Shown here piece by piece: positions 10,857 to 21,971 of a DNA stretch of 64,000 bases. The position numbers and the translations under genes were made by a program. Under the pieces are notes generated by a model. That model had not been told where the DNA came from. It made no database searches and saw only the letters and a program-made list of their open reading frames with translations. This stretch comes from Phyto melanocephala (Eukaryota > Arthropoda > Insecta > Diptera > Rhinophoridae): NCBI GenBank assembly GCA_941918925.1, contig OW799235.1, positions 45,042,701-45,106,700 of the forward strand, in the 5' to 3' direction. Positions within the stretch are counted from its first letter, which is position 1; the number at the start of each line of letters is the position of its first letter.

Positions 10857-11570
10857 ATACCCTTCACCTGTGGTGCACAAGGGTATATATAGCTTTGTCA
10901 TTCCGTTTGTAATTTCTACAATGTTCATTTCCGACCCCATAAAGTATATATTTTCTGAAAGCTTATGAATAGAGGAGTCGATTAAGCCCTGACCGTCTGT
11001 CCGTGTGTTGGTTGAAATCAACTTTTAGAAGCAACTATATGTTCCTCAGATCTGTATATGGTATCAATCTCTTGGAAATATCCAGGAATGAATCGCTATT
11101 GAAATTCAGAACAATCGCCCCATAACTTTTTGAGATATGAGCAAAAAACCACGACCACCTCGTTTTTTTCACAATTACAACAACAACATACATACATACA
11201 TGTAAAAAACATACCAAACAAAAAAAATTACAAAAAAAAAAATATTAAAAATAATAAAAAAATAATAAAAAAAACTAAAAAAAAAAAAAATTTTAAAAAA
11301 ATTTTAAAAAAAATTTTTCTAAAAAAATTTTTTAAAAAAATTTAAAAAAAAATATAAAAAAAATAATAAAATATAAATAATATATTAAATAAAATAAAAT
11401 AAAATTTTTTTGGCTCAGCTAGGATTCGATACCACATTTATTCTAACGTGTACGTATGCACGTATTTTATATGGGATGAATGGTGATACAAACAATTGTT
11501 ATTGCATGACTACACGTTGTGAAGGGTATATAAGATTCGGCACGGCCGAATATAGCACTGTTACTTGTTT
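10857..11570 (-). repeat. Family-A repeat, subfamily A' (full length)
   Basis: Minus orientation. The tail reads CCTTCACCTGTGGTGCACAA instead of CACACAGTG, and the middle carries GAAGCAACTATATGTTCCTC in place of the GCCCCCCGACA block. Head at about 11555-11570. Remnant family-A sequence continues to about 11640. Confidence 0.8.
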
Positions 11571-11654
11571 TACAATGGTATGTTTTTTAAATGTATGTTT
11601 TGTATGTAATGTATGTATGTATGGACATGTATTTAACTAAGTAAATGCTCGAAT

Positions 11655-11990
11655 GTACTTACTTTAGTGGCACAAATGCTATGAAAAGCATAAACTGATC
11701 TGTATGGTTTTCGTTTTAAAATTTTTGTTTGTAGCAGCCATGACCGGAGCTACCATCCATACCCCACTTACAAACTAACGATATTTTACTTATATCTTCT
11801 TGAACATCACAAAGTTCAAATATACTTGTTGCTTTTCTCCGCATAATGCTTTTTATGTCCACTTCTGCCAAAATTTCCGTTGTTAATATAGATGGTACTA
11901 ATTTTTGATTTTCGGTTCAAACCGCATACAAAGATGGAAAACAATTTGGATGTAATTTATTAATTTCTTGCCGCACTGTATTTTCAAATT
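11655..11990 (-). pseudogene. Transib transposase, central part
   Basis: The minus strand reads QEINKLHPNCFPSLYAV, a stop, PSILTTEILAEVDIKSIM, then LVCKWGMDGSSGHGCYKQKF, a stop, and FMLFIAFVPLK. The DGSSGH-x2-YKQKF segment matches the first catalytic-aspartate block of Transib, the superfamily from which RAG1 derives. It ends at a GTAAG donor-like site. Stops after YAV and KQKF show it is dead. It pairs with the C-terminal part at 9001-9440, the same strand and order, separated by about 2.2 kb of family-A repeats. Confidence 0.65.
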
Positions 11991-12676
11991 TCACTGAAGC
12001 ATTTATTAACCTTATTTAGCACAGAGTTAGATTTCATAAATTTTTTTGATTTATTCTAAACGCATTTTAAGAAAAATAAAAATTTCAGTGGGCCTTAAAA
12101 AAACTAGAGCTAGATTTTCAAAATCCTTTGGGGATATTGGTCTATTAATGGTATACAATAATTTGTTTAACCATTCAAAATATTAAATCGTTATGCACAA
12201 TGAATGATATTAAACACTTCTCGTATTAAATACCTAATATTTGAGTAAAAATCATGAATTTAGGCATTTAAAAAAAAACGCATATTTTTAAGTTGTAAAA
12301 AGTAGGCACTAATTTTTAAATACGTTTTTAGATAAGAATATATACTAACAAAAAAAGGAAAAAAATATCTACTTTTATATAATTTTTTTTTATACTCCAT
12401 CAAACTTAAATATTTTTTGGATTTTTAACAAAAAAAATTAGTTTTTCAATAAAAAAGTGATTTTGTAAACATATACTTAATCCTTTATTTTAGTTTAACT
12501 ACAAATATATCAGAGTACTTAAAAACGAAATAATTTTTGAGAATAGTTTTTGTGAAACAACTAAAGGCAGTTTTATATTAAAAAAAAGTTATATTTTTAA
12601 ACGCAATTTCAAACAAAAATTTTTTTTTTATTTTTGTCTGTGGACGAAGCATAGTGCGACGACAAAATGTGTACAA
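11991..12676. other. AT-rich stretch, no feature recognised
   Basis: Long poly-A/T runs, no convincing frame on either strand. It may be the 5' part of the Transib element, but no CACWRTG-type end was found. Confidence 0.4.
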
Positions 12677-12802
12677 CTACTACCCATAGCTGCCAGATTT
12701 GACGATTTATCGTTATTTTAACGATTACATGTTGACGATTTATGTTATGTTTTTTTTGTTTGCAACATTTTTCATTACTTTTATATCAACCTTAAACTAA
12801 AT

Positions 12803-14032
12803 GGCCCATAATCATAGTCAAACTATGTTGTTGTTGTCTTTTTAAAAACAACTTTAAAATTAAAACATGCTTTTAATTAATTTGTAGTCATAGTTAAAAT
12901 TAAAGTAAGTTTTAGATTGAACCGACTTTAACCGGGTGCCACCTCAAATGTAGAAAAATTTTTCATACAAAATATAACAAGAAATAAGCAAGTGGCAACG
13001 CTAAACAGCTGATATTGTCAATCAAAAAAAAAAAAAAACAAAATAAAAGCGGGAAAACTTAAAAGGATATTTGAGTCGATAAAATGGAAATTCAGGGAAA
13101 GAGAGGCTAACTGGTCTAAAGTAGAAATAAACCTTTCCGGTTGAGGTAATACCCAGCCATTTCCCGACCGACATTTTTTGCGGGACATTTTATACGCACA
13201 TGCGTACAGTCAATGGCTCCAATTACTGTTGGAAATCGAGCCAACTGGTAAAACTTGTTTTTTACTTTTCCAAGCTCAATGTTGCTGGGAAATATTATAA
13301 ACTGTAGAAGTAATAAAGCAATTTTTTTACATATTTTTTTATTATTCGCCCGACAGTAAGTTGGGACATTCCATGATGATCAGTTGAAAAAAAATAATTT
13401 TGAAATGTTACTAAACTGCATTCTGGAATTACTTACCGATGTCACTTTGATGGACATTCTTTCCTAAAAACCGCAAAGTTGTTAGAACTTGTAGGCTTTG
13501 TGGAATGGGTAGCCCTCGGTTGTTTTTTGGTTCCGAAATATTTAACAAGTCTATTAAAAAATAGATTGTTATTTTGTCAGACCTGTAACGCGAATAAAAC
13601 TCATCATCATCAAGATCAAAAGGATTAAATCTCCTTTTATATTTTTTAGGTTTTTTTGCATGGAGCGCTTCACTCAAGTCATCAATAATTGCAAAGTCTC
13701 TGTCCAAACGTTGTAAATTTAACTTTTTGCACAGACTTTTTCTTGATGCAGTCCAGGAAAATAAAAGTTCACTATTTCTTTAAATTCTATTAATGACACC
13801 AAAAAGAAAAAATTCCTTCTACCAAATGACTAAATTATTATTTAATTTACGATAAACTGCTGTTGTCGGTATTAAGTAAGTTAAAAACAACTTTTGCTGG
13901 TTTTAACTTTAGAGTATGCTTTTAGGTTTAAAATATGCTTTTAATCGTTTATGGTAGGCAAAATTGTTAATTCTAAAAAAGTCAACTTTAAAAACTTAAA
14001 GTATACTTTATTTATGTCTATGATTATGGGCC
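12803..14032 (-). mobile_element. PIF/Harbinger element nested in hAT
   Basis: Inverted ends GGCCCATAATCATAG and CTATGATTATGGGCC, flanked by the 3-bp duplication AAT (12800-12802 and 14033-14035). It encloses a minus-strand Harbinger transposase remnant. At about 1.23 kb it is too short for a complete autonomous Harbinger. Confidence 0.85.
13085..13735 (-). pseudogene. PIF/Harbinger transposase (DDE_Tnp_4), partial
   Basis: The first exon (about 13429-13735) reads FNPFDLDDDEFYSRYRSDK, then FLIDLLN and LQVLTTLRFLGKN, the N-terminal domain before the DDE fold. A donor GTAAGT follows at about 13432. The next part has MSQLTVGRII, then after a frameshift FYQLARFPTVIGAIDCTHV, RIKCPAKN and GYYLNRKG. 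GAID carries the first catalytic aspartate. The second D and the E are missing, and the reading ends near 13085. HARBI1-like proteins are about 350 residues; about 190 are recognisable. Confidence 0.8.
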
Positions 14033-14330
14033 AATAAAAATAATTTGTAACGGTTTTTTATGTTATTAATAATAGAACAGAGTGAAAGAGATAAATCTAT
14101 CATTATTTAATGTGTTTGTGTGAATAATTTTTCCACTTTGTAAATTTTTAACATAAAATATGCCACATTTTATCAAATATAAATTTAAAAACGCGTTTAA
14201 AACAATTTTAGTTTTTTAAGTAAATTTATTTGAAAATAAGTGACAAATAGCTTAAATACTTAAAAAAAATGGTAAGTTCTTTTTAATTATACATTAAAAC
14301 CTTAAAAATCAAACATTATATTTTCAATAG

Positions 14331-14607
14331 AAAACCAAGATGATGAAAATTGTAGCAGCTCTTCTTCTGTAAGTAGAAATTTCATCCATTTTTTATACAA
14401 AACTTTGTAGTAGCTAAAATGAAATTTTAATGGTGTTTTTCACAGGTAACCAACAAGAAGAGGAAAATTAAAGAAGACTGGTTTGCAGATCCAGAAATAA
14501 GTTTATGGGCTGAAAAGCGAAACGATGTAGTTTATTTTGGCGGTGTGCTCGTCTTACGCTTATCTAAAGCTACCTTAATCGGTAGAAACTTTAGCAAGGA
14601 ATGATTA
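14331..14607 (+). pseudogene. hAT-associated N-terminal ORF with two introns
   Basis: Spliced reading on the plus strand: exon 14331-14368 (NQDDENCSSSSS), donor GTAAGTAG, acceptor TTTTTCACAG, then exon from 14446 (VTNKKRKIKEDWFADPEISL, then WAEKRNDVVYF) to a TGA at about 14602. An upstream ATG followed by GTAAGT at 14269 would make a first exon, but its phase does not fit, so that start is unresolved. The basic stretch and the W-x3-P-x3-LW pattern resemble the entry to the zinc-finger region of hAT/ZBED proteins. The cysteines expected after VVYF are lost, probably by frameshift. Confidence 0.45.
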
Positions 14608-14977
14608 TAATTATTTGTCAAATAGTCCAAAAAGATGCAGCCAATTTATTATTATTATTTATTATTTTTTATATATACATATATGCATATATATACATAC
14701 TTATATATTAATATTTATTTTTCGAAATTAGTTCTAAATTGTATTATATTTATTGTCATGTTCTTAACTTAAGAGGGTCTAATAAAAACATTTATCTCTC
14801 TTGATTTAAAAAGTTTGTTATGTTATGCATTAAATAAAAAATGTTTTGTTTTGAAAAAGGCGTTTCTTTATTTTGACGTTTTTATGACGATTTGCGTAAA
14901 CCATTTGACGATTTTGACGATTTTTTCCCAAATTAGACGATTTTACCCCTATTTTATCAGGAAGCTATGCTACTATC

Positions 14978-15288
14978 ACGTAAAACACCTACGACAGCTT
15001 ATGAATTGAGGAAATACATTTTAATACAAATTGCTTTTGCAAAAACAGTTCCTTATGTGTATGGTAAGGAGAAACTAATTAAGTGCAAACACTACTACCA
15101 CTGAAGTGTAACAGTTCAAACTACTGTTTCAAAGATGTTTTCTCGTTTTATTTTCTTTATTTTACATTTGGTGTTTACGAAAAAATAAATAGATACAAAT
15201 AAAATAAATTGTTAGAATAAAGTTATATTTTCAGTTTATAGAATCATTTACAACCAGTTTACGGTCGAATGGGTCAGCATTCTATCTA
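14978..15288. other. 3' flank of Csas, candidate poly(A) signals
   Basis: No frame. On the minus strand AATAAA occurs at 15156-15161 and at 15047-15052-like positions upstream in the T-rich tract near 15147, within about 140 nt of the Csas stop; any of these could serve as polyadenylation signal. Confidence 0.35.
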
Positions 15289-15406
15289 TTAAATTCCATA
15301 CTCCGCAGACGTTTTTTCTACTTCAAGCATACATTGAGCCATTTTTAAATCATTCAAATTGTCAATCTCAAGTGCATCTTTAAAATCGATTTCCACAACT
15401 GCACAT
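15289..15406 (-). CDS. Csas: CMP-sialic acid synthase, last exon
   Basis: This is the C-terminal end of N-acylneuraminate cytidylyltransferase, which activates sialic acid with CTP. On the minus strand the exon starts after the acceptor AG at 15407-15408 and reads CAVVEIDFKDALEIDNLNDL, then KMAQCMLEVEK, ending at TAA (15289-15291). The ID-x7-ID and DLKMAQ pattern matches the family C-terminus (in vertebrate CMAS, DIDVDIDWPIAEQ). The phase matches the upstream exon exactly: AG plus A gives Arg. The reading is clean, so the gene looks functional here. There is no C-terminal phosphatase-like domain, in line with the short insect form. Confidence 0.85.
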
Positions 15407-15447
15407 CTAATGATAAATATATTTAGATATACATATGTATGTATGTA

Positions 15448-15744
15448 CATTAGACCGAACTAAAGTGGCTAAAACTGGTCAATAAAACTTTTAAATTCCT
15501 ATCGAAAAAAATTCATGAAAACTAGAGCTCATAGAGAGAAACTGATGATGAACAGATTTGAATTCAGCGCACCCAAATTAACTAGAATCAGTTGATAAAT
15601 TCAAAGAAGCAAATTGAGTGTTGGCCTGTGTAATCAATAAAGTAACGAGCAAGTTTTCGAATCACTTGTGGTACCTGACACCAGAAGCAGCAGGTCTTTC
15701 ATTTTTCGAAAAAAATTCCCATACAAAAAAAGTTCAGTCTAATG
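15448..15744 (+). mobile_element. Tc1/mariner-type MITE in the last Csas intron
   Basis: Inverted ends CATTAGACCGAACT and AGTTCAGTCTAATG, flanked by TA on both sides (15446-15447 and 15745-15746). A length of 297 bp with no coding sequence suits a MITE of a TA-target superfamily. Confidence 0.75.
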
Positions 15745-16256
15745 TACATACTTACATAAAGTAAGTCAAAAAATTAAAAAGAAATTGTATATATGAATAT
15801 ATACCATATATTTAAATTGAAATCATTTTATTTTTTCTTAAGTTCACTTTCTTATAAATAAACTTCCTAGGATGGATATAGAAAACATTACAAAAATGTA
15901 TTAACAAGGAAAGAAAGACAAATCTAGAAATAAATTCTATGCGTCCCATTCTCTAAATGCATTTAATTGTGACATAAATATGTAGTAGCTTCAAATTACA
16001 TACATATACATAAGTATACTCATAAAGAGTGCTGATGATGAAATTATAGCTTGTTTCGAAAATGCATTCCACTCGGGCTAATATGGGAATAATTTTTCAA
16101 AAATCTTAAATGTTTACAATATACTTTGATTTAAAATGTTTTAGAAAGTTTATTAATAAGAAAGTATACTTAAGTTGGAATAAAACGATTTACAAAAAAC
16201 TTTAAATATATTTTAAATTATAATTTTAAAAATAATTTATTTTTATAAAACCTTAC

Positions 16257-16427
16257 CTGTCGGTTTGTAAGCTATTTTTTGTCACTAGTTTTCTATTTGA
16301 GAAATAGAACATTCCTGTTTCAATGAATTCTCCTTCCCAGTCTTGACGCCTTGGTCTTCGAAAAGGATTAAAGTTTAGGGGCAACAATAAATCATACTCT
16401 ATCTGTTTCCATCTTAACTTGTGTGAC
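16257..16427 (-). CDS. Csas: CMP-sialic acid synthase, penultimate exon
   Basis: An exon of 171 nt bounded by acceptor TTTTCAG (16428-16434) and donor GTAAGG (16251-16256). It reads SHKLRWKQIEYDLLLPLNFN, then PFRRPRRQDWEGEFIETGMF and YFSNRKLVTKNSLQTD. The RPRRQDWxGE-x5-GxFYF block is diagnostic of CMAS/Csas; vertebrate CMAS has RPRRQDWDGELYENGSFYF. The segment belongs to the C-terminal half of the catalytic domain and includes the substrate-side RRQD loop. There is no frameshift or stop. Upstream exons with the N-terminal CTP-binding R-x-G-S-K-G motif were not found in this window. The next intron contains at least 6.7 kb of transposons, or the gene continues beyond 64 kb. Confidence 0.9.
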
Positions 16428-16635
16428 CTGAAAATGCAAATATGTATAGGTACACTGTGGTGCAGAAATTAGTCAATATTTTAAACAAAATACATAATTC
16501 AATTTTTAAATAATGTTTATTCAAATTTTTTTAAACTTTTCTAAAAATTAAAAATATGCATACAAATATAAAACTGTAACAAAAACATTTTTTCGTATCT
16601 TACGTTTTAACAAAAAAAAAAAAAAAGAAAAAAGT

Positions 16636-16953
16636 AAGAGCACTATATTCGTGTGCCGAATTTTTGATACCCACCACAAATTTTGTGTTCAAAGTTTATT
16701 ATTTTGTTATTAATAGTAATCGCTGTGGCATAATATCTTTATACTAAAATATATTCTTCTTTCTTTGTGTAACTTCGATTTGTTTTTAATTTATTTCCTT
16801 AAATTTTTTCCTACAAAGAAACCTTAAGTATTTCTACATTAGTAATGATACTACAAAATTTTTTGTCGACAATGTTTGATTTTTACGAAATCTGAAGAGT
16901 ATAATTTGTTTCCCAGAGGTATTTAAAAAATAATATTAGCTTTGTGTGGGTAT
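16636..16953 (+). repeat. Family-B repeat B2, left part
   Basis: Head AAGTAAGAGCACTATATTCG, a TGTGCCGAATTTTTGATACC segment and the ACCACAAATTTTGTG tract match family B at 42548. It is interrupted at 16954 by a hAT element and resumes at 20894. Confidence 0.7.
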
Positions 16954-17412
16954 CAGGGAGTGACAACGATTACAACTTCGGATACACATTGAGTATTATT
17001 AGCAAAACATGTATAAGTGCGTACGGTTACAGCTAAAAAAATTACTCTATCCGTACATACTCGTTTGATGTTCGGCATAAGTATATACAAGTAACCGAAA
17101 TCTAAGTATTTTTCGCATAAATACTCTATATTGTACACAGTACAACAAATTGGACTTAAGTACTTAAGTGTTATCGATTATCCGTAAAAAATAGCGAGTA
17201 AAATGAGTAACCGTTTTTACAATTCAAGCGAGAGCATCAAGTAGAAATTTTTCATGCGTTTTGATTTAGTAAAAATGCACTTGCTTGGGTTATGAAAACA
17301 GCACAACCATTATGGTACAAACGCACACATGCATAAACATTATTGTTATACATTTATTTGTTGTTTTTTTATGATAGTTGTGTGTATACGGCTTAGCAGC
17401 CGTAGTTGCTAG

Positions 17413-18661
17413 CAGGGATGCCACAAAAAATATTATTCCTAACAAATTTGTCAAAAAATGCACTAAAATCTACCAAAAACTTCCATTTTTGCACATAATT
17501 TTTCTAAATACTAACATTTATATTTAAAAAATAAAAACAATAATCAAATGGTAGTAAATGAATATAATTTACCAATTAATATATTAATAATTTATATATA
17601 TTATTTAATTAGTATTTGAAAATATCCAAAATACAGTTTTGTTTACATCAATATTTAAAGAAAAGTGTTACTAAGCAAAAGTATATGCCACTACTTTGGT
17701 AATTTATTCGAATCATAATTAATTTCCTATATAAGTATTGATATAATTGGAATATATGTCCTGACTTAACTTTTATTTAGAATATATGGCTTAAGATATC
17801 AATATTTAAGGCATTTCTACATATTTCCTTACAGCGTTTGTTTTCTTTATTTTGTAAAATATTTTCATTGACATTAAAAGTTATCTACTATAAATTCATG
17901 TTTCAAGTTTATATGATAAACTATTCAACATGTAACTTTTATAAAAAAATAAGACGCTTAAATGGAAATATGATTTTTAATTGAAATGTTTATTGGCGAA
18001 TTATTTGAACTTTGTGTTTTACCACTAAAAATATTGTTCTACAAAAACTTAAACATAATGCTATAAACACATAGACGACAGCAGACAGCAAGCAGCAATA
18101 TGTCAAAAATAAAATCCATGTGTTTAAATGAAAACGATTATTTTGACGGCAGCACAGCAGCACGACTGCACAACAGCATTTGCTGCTGCTGCCAACTTAG
18201 GCTATTTTCTATTTTGACGGGCAGCAAGAACAAATATAGTGTTGCCATTACATATATTAAATTGGAAAAAAAATAACAAAAACTTATTTTTGATATTAAA
18301 CATAAAAGAACATTACAAAAATACAATAAAGAAACAAATGTATGTGTTTTTATAGTTTTCGTGATATAATTACATTTTTTTATCAATAACTTTAATTTTA
18401 TTCATTATAAAATATATATGCGGCATCCCTGAAATTTGTATTGCTAAAATGCACATCAGCTGATTATTATGTTGTTGCTGTCTTCAAAATAATTATGAAG
18501 CTGACTTCAGAGCAGCATTTGAAGTTGGCAGCATTTGAAGCCATGAAGTTGTGAAGTCTGCTGGCGTCTATGTGTTTAGAGCTTAACAAAGCAAACAAAT
18601 TCACAAAATTAAAAAAATTTATACCATAAAAATATCCAGTTTAATTAAACTGGCATCCCTG
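17413..18661 (+). mobile_element. Nested hAT-type element with exact 8-bp duplication
   Basis: Inverted ends CAGGGATGCCAC and, in complement, CAGGGATGCCAG. The flanks are GTTGCTAG at 17405-17412 and again at 18662-18669. It is 1249 bp long and non-coding. A further CAGGGATGCCG-type end (complement at 18423-18432) and the inverted repeat at 18060-18582 show that it was itself hit or rearranged. Confidence 0.85.
18060..18582. mobile_element. Inverted-repeat element inside the nested hAT
   Basis: Ends GCTATAAACACATAGACG (continuing ACAGCAGAC) and, in complement, GCTCTAAACACATAGACG (continuing CCAGCAGAC), so about 26 bp of inverted repeat. The interior is rich in GCAGCA and GCTGCT. No duplication was identified. 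Superfamily unknown. Confidence 0.6.
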
Positions 18662-18669
18662 GTTGCTAG

Positions 18670-20588
18670 ATGAATTATGGACAGAGAAATTTTTTTATGA
18701 TTTTTAATTTTAATGCCCAGCGAGCATGTGGGATTTATTTTAAATTTATAAAAAAGAAAACAATCTTATATTAAGATATATTTATTAGTTTTAACAGATA
18801 TATTTGTTGTTTATTGTTTTTCTTATTAACTTTTTTTAGATATTTTAAGTCCGTCAAGAAAAAATTATATGGTTTTTGTTTGTTTTTCTTTATTAATTTT
18901 CCAAAAAACAAAAACAGAATATCGTTTTTTTCTGCGGGAAAATAATAATCAGATAATAGCATTATGTTTATTTACTTATAAATAACTATTTAGTGGTTGA
19001 TTAAAACCTTTTAAAATTGATTTGTCTCGTTATACAGCTTGAAATATTAGCTTAGAATGTATAACACGGCATAATACATTAATATTTGTGTTCTTGTTTG
19101 CTGGGTATCAGGTATTTTACAGAAATAATTACACTCTCTTTGTTGTGTTCCTATCCAGCGTTGTCAACTTTGGCTTTATGCAATATTATTTGTGCTTTTT
19201 AAAATTTTTGTCGCGCAAAAAATTTGAGTCAGTGCTCGATGTGATTTCTCAAATTCTTTGGTGCATTCTTTTTCTTATCGAAGTAAAAATACTAAATTCA
19301 AATAAAGAATAATTTTTGCAAGGTAAATTTCTTACGAAACAACGCAACAAAACGATAAGAATTAATAATAGACAATGCTTTTGTTATAAAGATCTTTAGC
19401 TTACATTTAAAAAACTGTATAAATAGATTATATATTTTATATTATTATTAGTTATAATTTAAATATATATGTTTCTGATATCTTCTATAGTTAAACAAAC
19501 ATAACTTTTTATAAAAGTAAAGAAAAGAATATTGATATGCATAAAACCAAAAGCTGTAATTTTTTTAAAGTAGCGATTATATGACCAACTGTGAAGTTAA
19601 AGTTACAACTTTAAATTAAAATTTATTATTATTATTAATGATATTATATGGAAACTTATTTTAGGCCTAACGTTTCTAATAACGAAATTTATAATTTTAA
19701 AAAATAAATAAAATCGAAAATTCCAAATTTTAAACTTTACGCATATTCTTAAAAAGCAAACGTTTTTTCCTGTCTTGATGTTTTTTGAATCATAAAGTTG
19801 ACAACACTTGTGATGTAATAGAACCTCTCACTTCACGATGAGAAGTAGATTTTTATACATAAAAAGCAGGGATGGAAAGGTTAATATCTGACTTTGAATA
19901 CAATTTATGGTAATAATTATTCATACTCTCAAATCTCACTGTGTGAACACAAATTCGATTTCAAAATAAAGTTTTAAAATTTTTTTTAATGAATGTTCCA
20001 TTATGTGGTCCAGAACATAAAAACATTTACAGGTTTTTTCTGGCATTAATTTATATGGGTCGGATAGGCTGTCATCACTACCTGCATAAGAGCACCCTTC
20101 TTAATGATGGATTTTCCTTGGAAATTTGTTTTTTTTTTTTTCAATAATTAAGGTCAAAATTCTTACAGATTTTTTCCTAACAAAAAGCAATGTAAATACA
20201 TACGTAATTATATAAATAGTAAATCAAAATAAAAAATATATTGTTAAATACATATCTATTGCCAGTATCAATTCAACTAAATTTTCACTTTTATTTTCTT
20301 TGATTTTTACTTATCTTTTTCTTTTTTTTTTTAAGTTAATAAGCCATACAAATTTCAGGTATAACAGTTGCGTTTCTTAATACTAAAAATAAATAATAAA
20401 TATAAGTAGATTTATTTTTATTTAAAGAAAACATTTTATTATTATGTGTTAGCTCGTTGCTTATTTAAATTAATAAGCAATATAAATTATGTTATATATA
20501 TTTACTATACAAATAGTTCCAGCCCTGACCAATTTTCTTTTTGTTTGATAAAAAATGAAAGAGCAGAATAAAGCACTTTTACTTGTTT
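18670..20588. other. Right interior of the 3.9-kb hAT, no gene seen
   Basis: AT-rich. GTTGTCAACTTTGG at about 19160 and AAAGTTGACAAC at about 19797 form an inverted pair, possibly another MITE of about 660 bp. CAGGGATGGAA (19867) and TTCCAGCCCTG (about 20517-20527) form another inverted pair. Neither has matching flanks. The 74-codon frame at 19088-19312 starts at GTG and has no recognisable motif. Confidence 0.4.
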
Positions 20589-20893
20589 TTTACTTGTTTT
20601 TTTGTTCAAAAGTACTTATACGTATGTCGCAATACTTATAAGTATTTTGCCAATACTTATAAGTATTTTGCCAATACTTATAAGTAATTTGTTTTCGCAC
20701 ATGTATATCCGAATAATACGTATGTATAGAGAGTATTTTTGAAAATAAGTAATAAATATACTCGTAACCGTAGCAATTCATGCATGTACGAGTAGCTATT
20801 TTCTGTGATAAATGCATGGTTATACTTATAACCGAAAAAGATAAGTAAATATTCGAGTTATTTTTTTTTTCAGATAACCGAAGTCAGACTCTG

Positions 20894-21731
20894 GTGGGTA
20901 TGTCACCTCTCACTTTTACGATTATATAATTAGTGTTTCAATTCAAATTTTTGTCCATTTCAAAATAATATAAATTTAAGATAAAGCGTTATATGGGAAG
21001 TAAGGGTTAAAGTGGGCGTGTCACCTTTGTTTTCTGGCATAACAATAACATTGACTAGAAAGCTATATGTATGAAATTTCATCATCATACCTCTAATTCT
21101 GTCGGTTTTATGAACTTTTATTAACAGTAGATTACGTAAAAAGCGGGCGTTAAAGTAGGCGTGTCGAAGTTGTTTCTGCTAATAAATTCAATATAGTCCT
21201 TTATTCTTCCAAAAAACTTTGTCCATAGACAAATTATGTGAACTCAAGATAAAACGTTAGTACAAAGCCTTTGACCTAAAAGTAATGCATGTAAAATTTC
21301 AATTTCGTTCATCTCATTTTGACAGTTTTATTACGTTAAAAATTTTAAATAACCCGAAAGAGCACAGTGTATAAATTTTCGTAAATTTTGACCTATAACT
21401 TCTTTCCTAACGTATAGATTTGAACAATTTTCAGGGAAAGAAATTTTTTTACTCAGGAAACATACTTTTGAAGTTTCATTGCTCTAAGTCAATTTGTTTA
21501 GAAACAATCGCATTTTTTTCGATGTTGGAAGGACATTGTTTTTTTGATCTACTCTTGTATTACGACCTATAACTCTCTTTCTAATATTCCGATTTAGCTC
21601 ATTTCCAATACAAAATAAACCTAGGGTATAAGAAATGTTCTAGCAAAATTTGAGACGCTAACTTTCTCGGTTCGAGCTCTATCGTGTTTTCAACAAACGG
21701 ACATAGCTAGATCGGCATAAAATGAATCCAG
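20894..21731 (+). repeat. Family-B repeat B2, middle part
   Basis: Continues the copy interrupted at 16953: TATATGGGAAGTAAGGGTTA, AGTGGGCGTGTCACC, TCATCATACCTCTAATTCTG. It is interrupted again at 21732 by a Harbinger element. Confidence 0.75.
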
Positions 21732-21971
21732 TACCCATGTTCTGTAACTTTAGTGAGAACTTCTCGCATCGAAAAGTCATGAAACAAAATATCCCACCGT
21801 TTCTCGATGTGTGAGAAAAAAGTGTATCTGTAACTCATGGCGAAAAATACCATTTATGATTACGTTGTTACGTTAGAGCTATCAAAAATTATACTTAATT
21901 ATAAGAAGAAGAAAATAAAATAAACTTTAGAAGTGCGGAAATAATAATACATATAAATTTAGAAAATAAAA

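Larger units (their letters stand above)
12685..14969 (+). mobile_element. hAT element with 8-bp target duplication, carrying a nested Harbinger
   Basis: Inverted ends CATAGCTGCCAGAT and, in complement, CATAGCTTCCTGAT. The flanks are CTACTACC (12677-12684) and CTACTATC (14970-14977), an 8-bp duplication with one mismatch. Subterminal GACGATTT repeats cluster at both ends, as usual for hAT. Only about 1055 bp belong to the hAT once the Harbinger element (12803-14032) is removed. A spliced N-terminal coding remnant remains at 14331-14607. Confidence 0.8.
16954..20893 (+). mobile_element. 3.9-kb hAT-type element with exact 8-bp duplication
   Basis: Starts CAGGGAGTGACAACG and ends AGTCAGACTCTG (complement CAGAGTCTGACT). 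It is flanked by GTGGGTAT at 16946-16953 and again at 20894-20901, a perfect 8-bp duplication inside a family-B repeat. Subterminal motifs with GTAACCG and TACTTATAAGTAT are dense near both ends. It carries a nested hAT (17413-18661) and other inverted repeats. I saw no transposase in it. Confidence 0.75.

Noticed and set aside
11130..11345. 71-codon Lys/Asn-rich frame
   Set aside because: Translation of the A-rich microsatellite in a family-A repeat.
19088..19312. Hydrophobic 74-codon frame
   Set aside because: Starts at GTG, lies within a hAT element and has no motif; T-rich DNA often gives Phe/Leu-rich frames.
20517..20527. TTCCAGCCCTG as the right end of a MITE from 19867
   Set aside because: Inverted match is only about 11 bp and the 8-bp flanks do not match.
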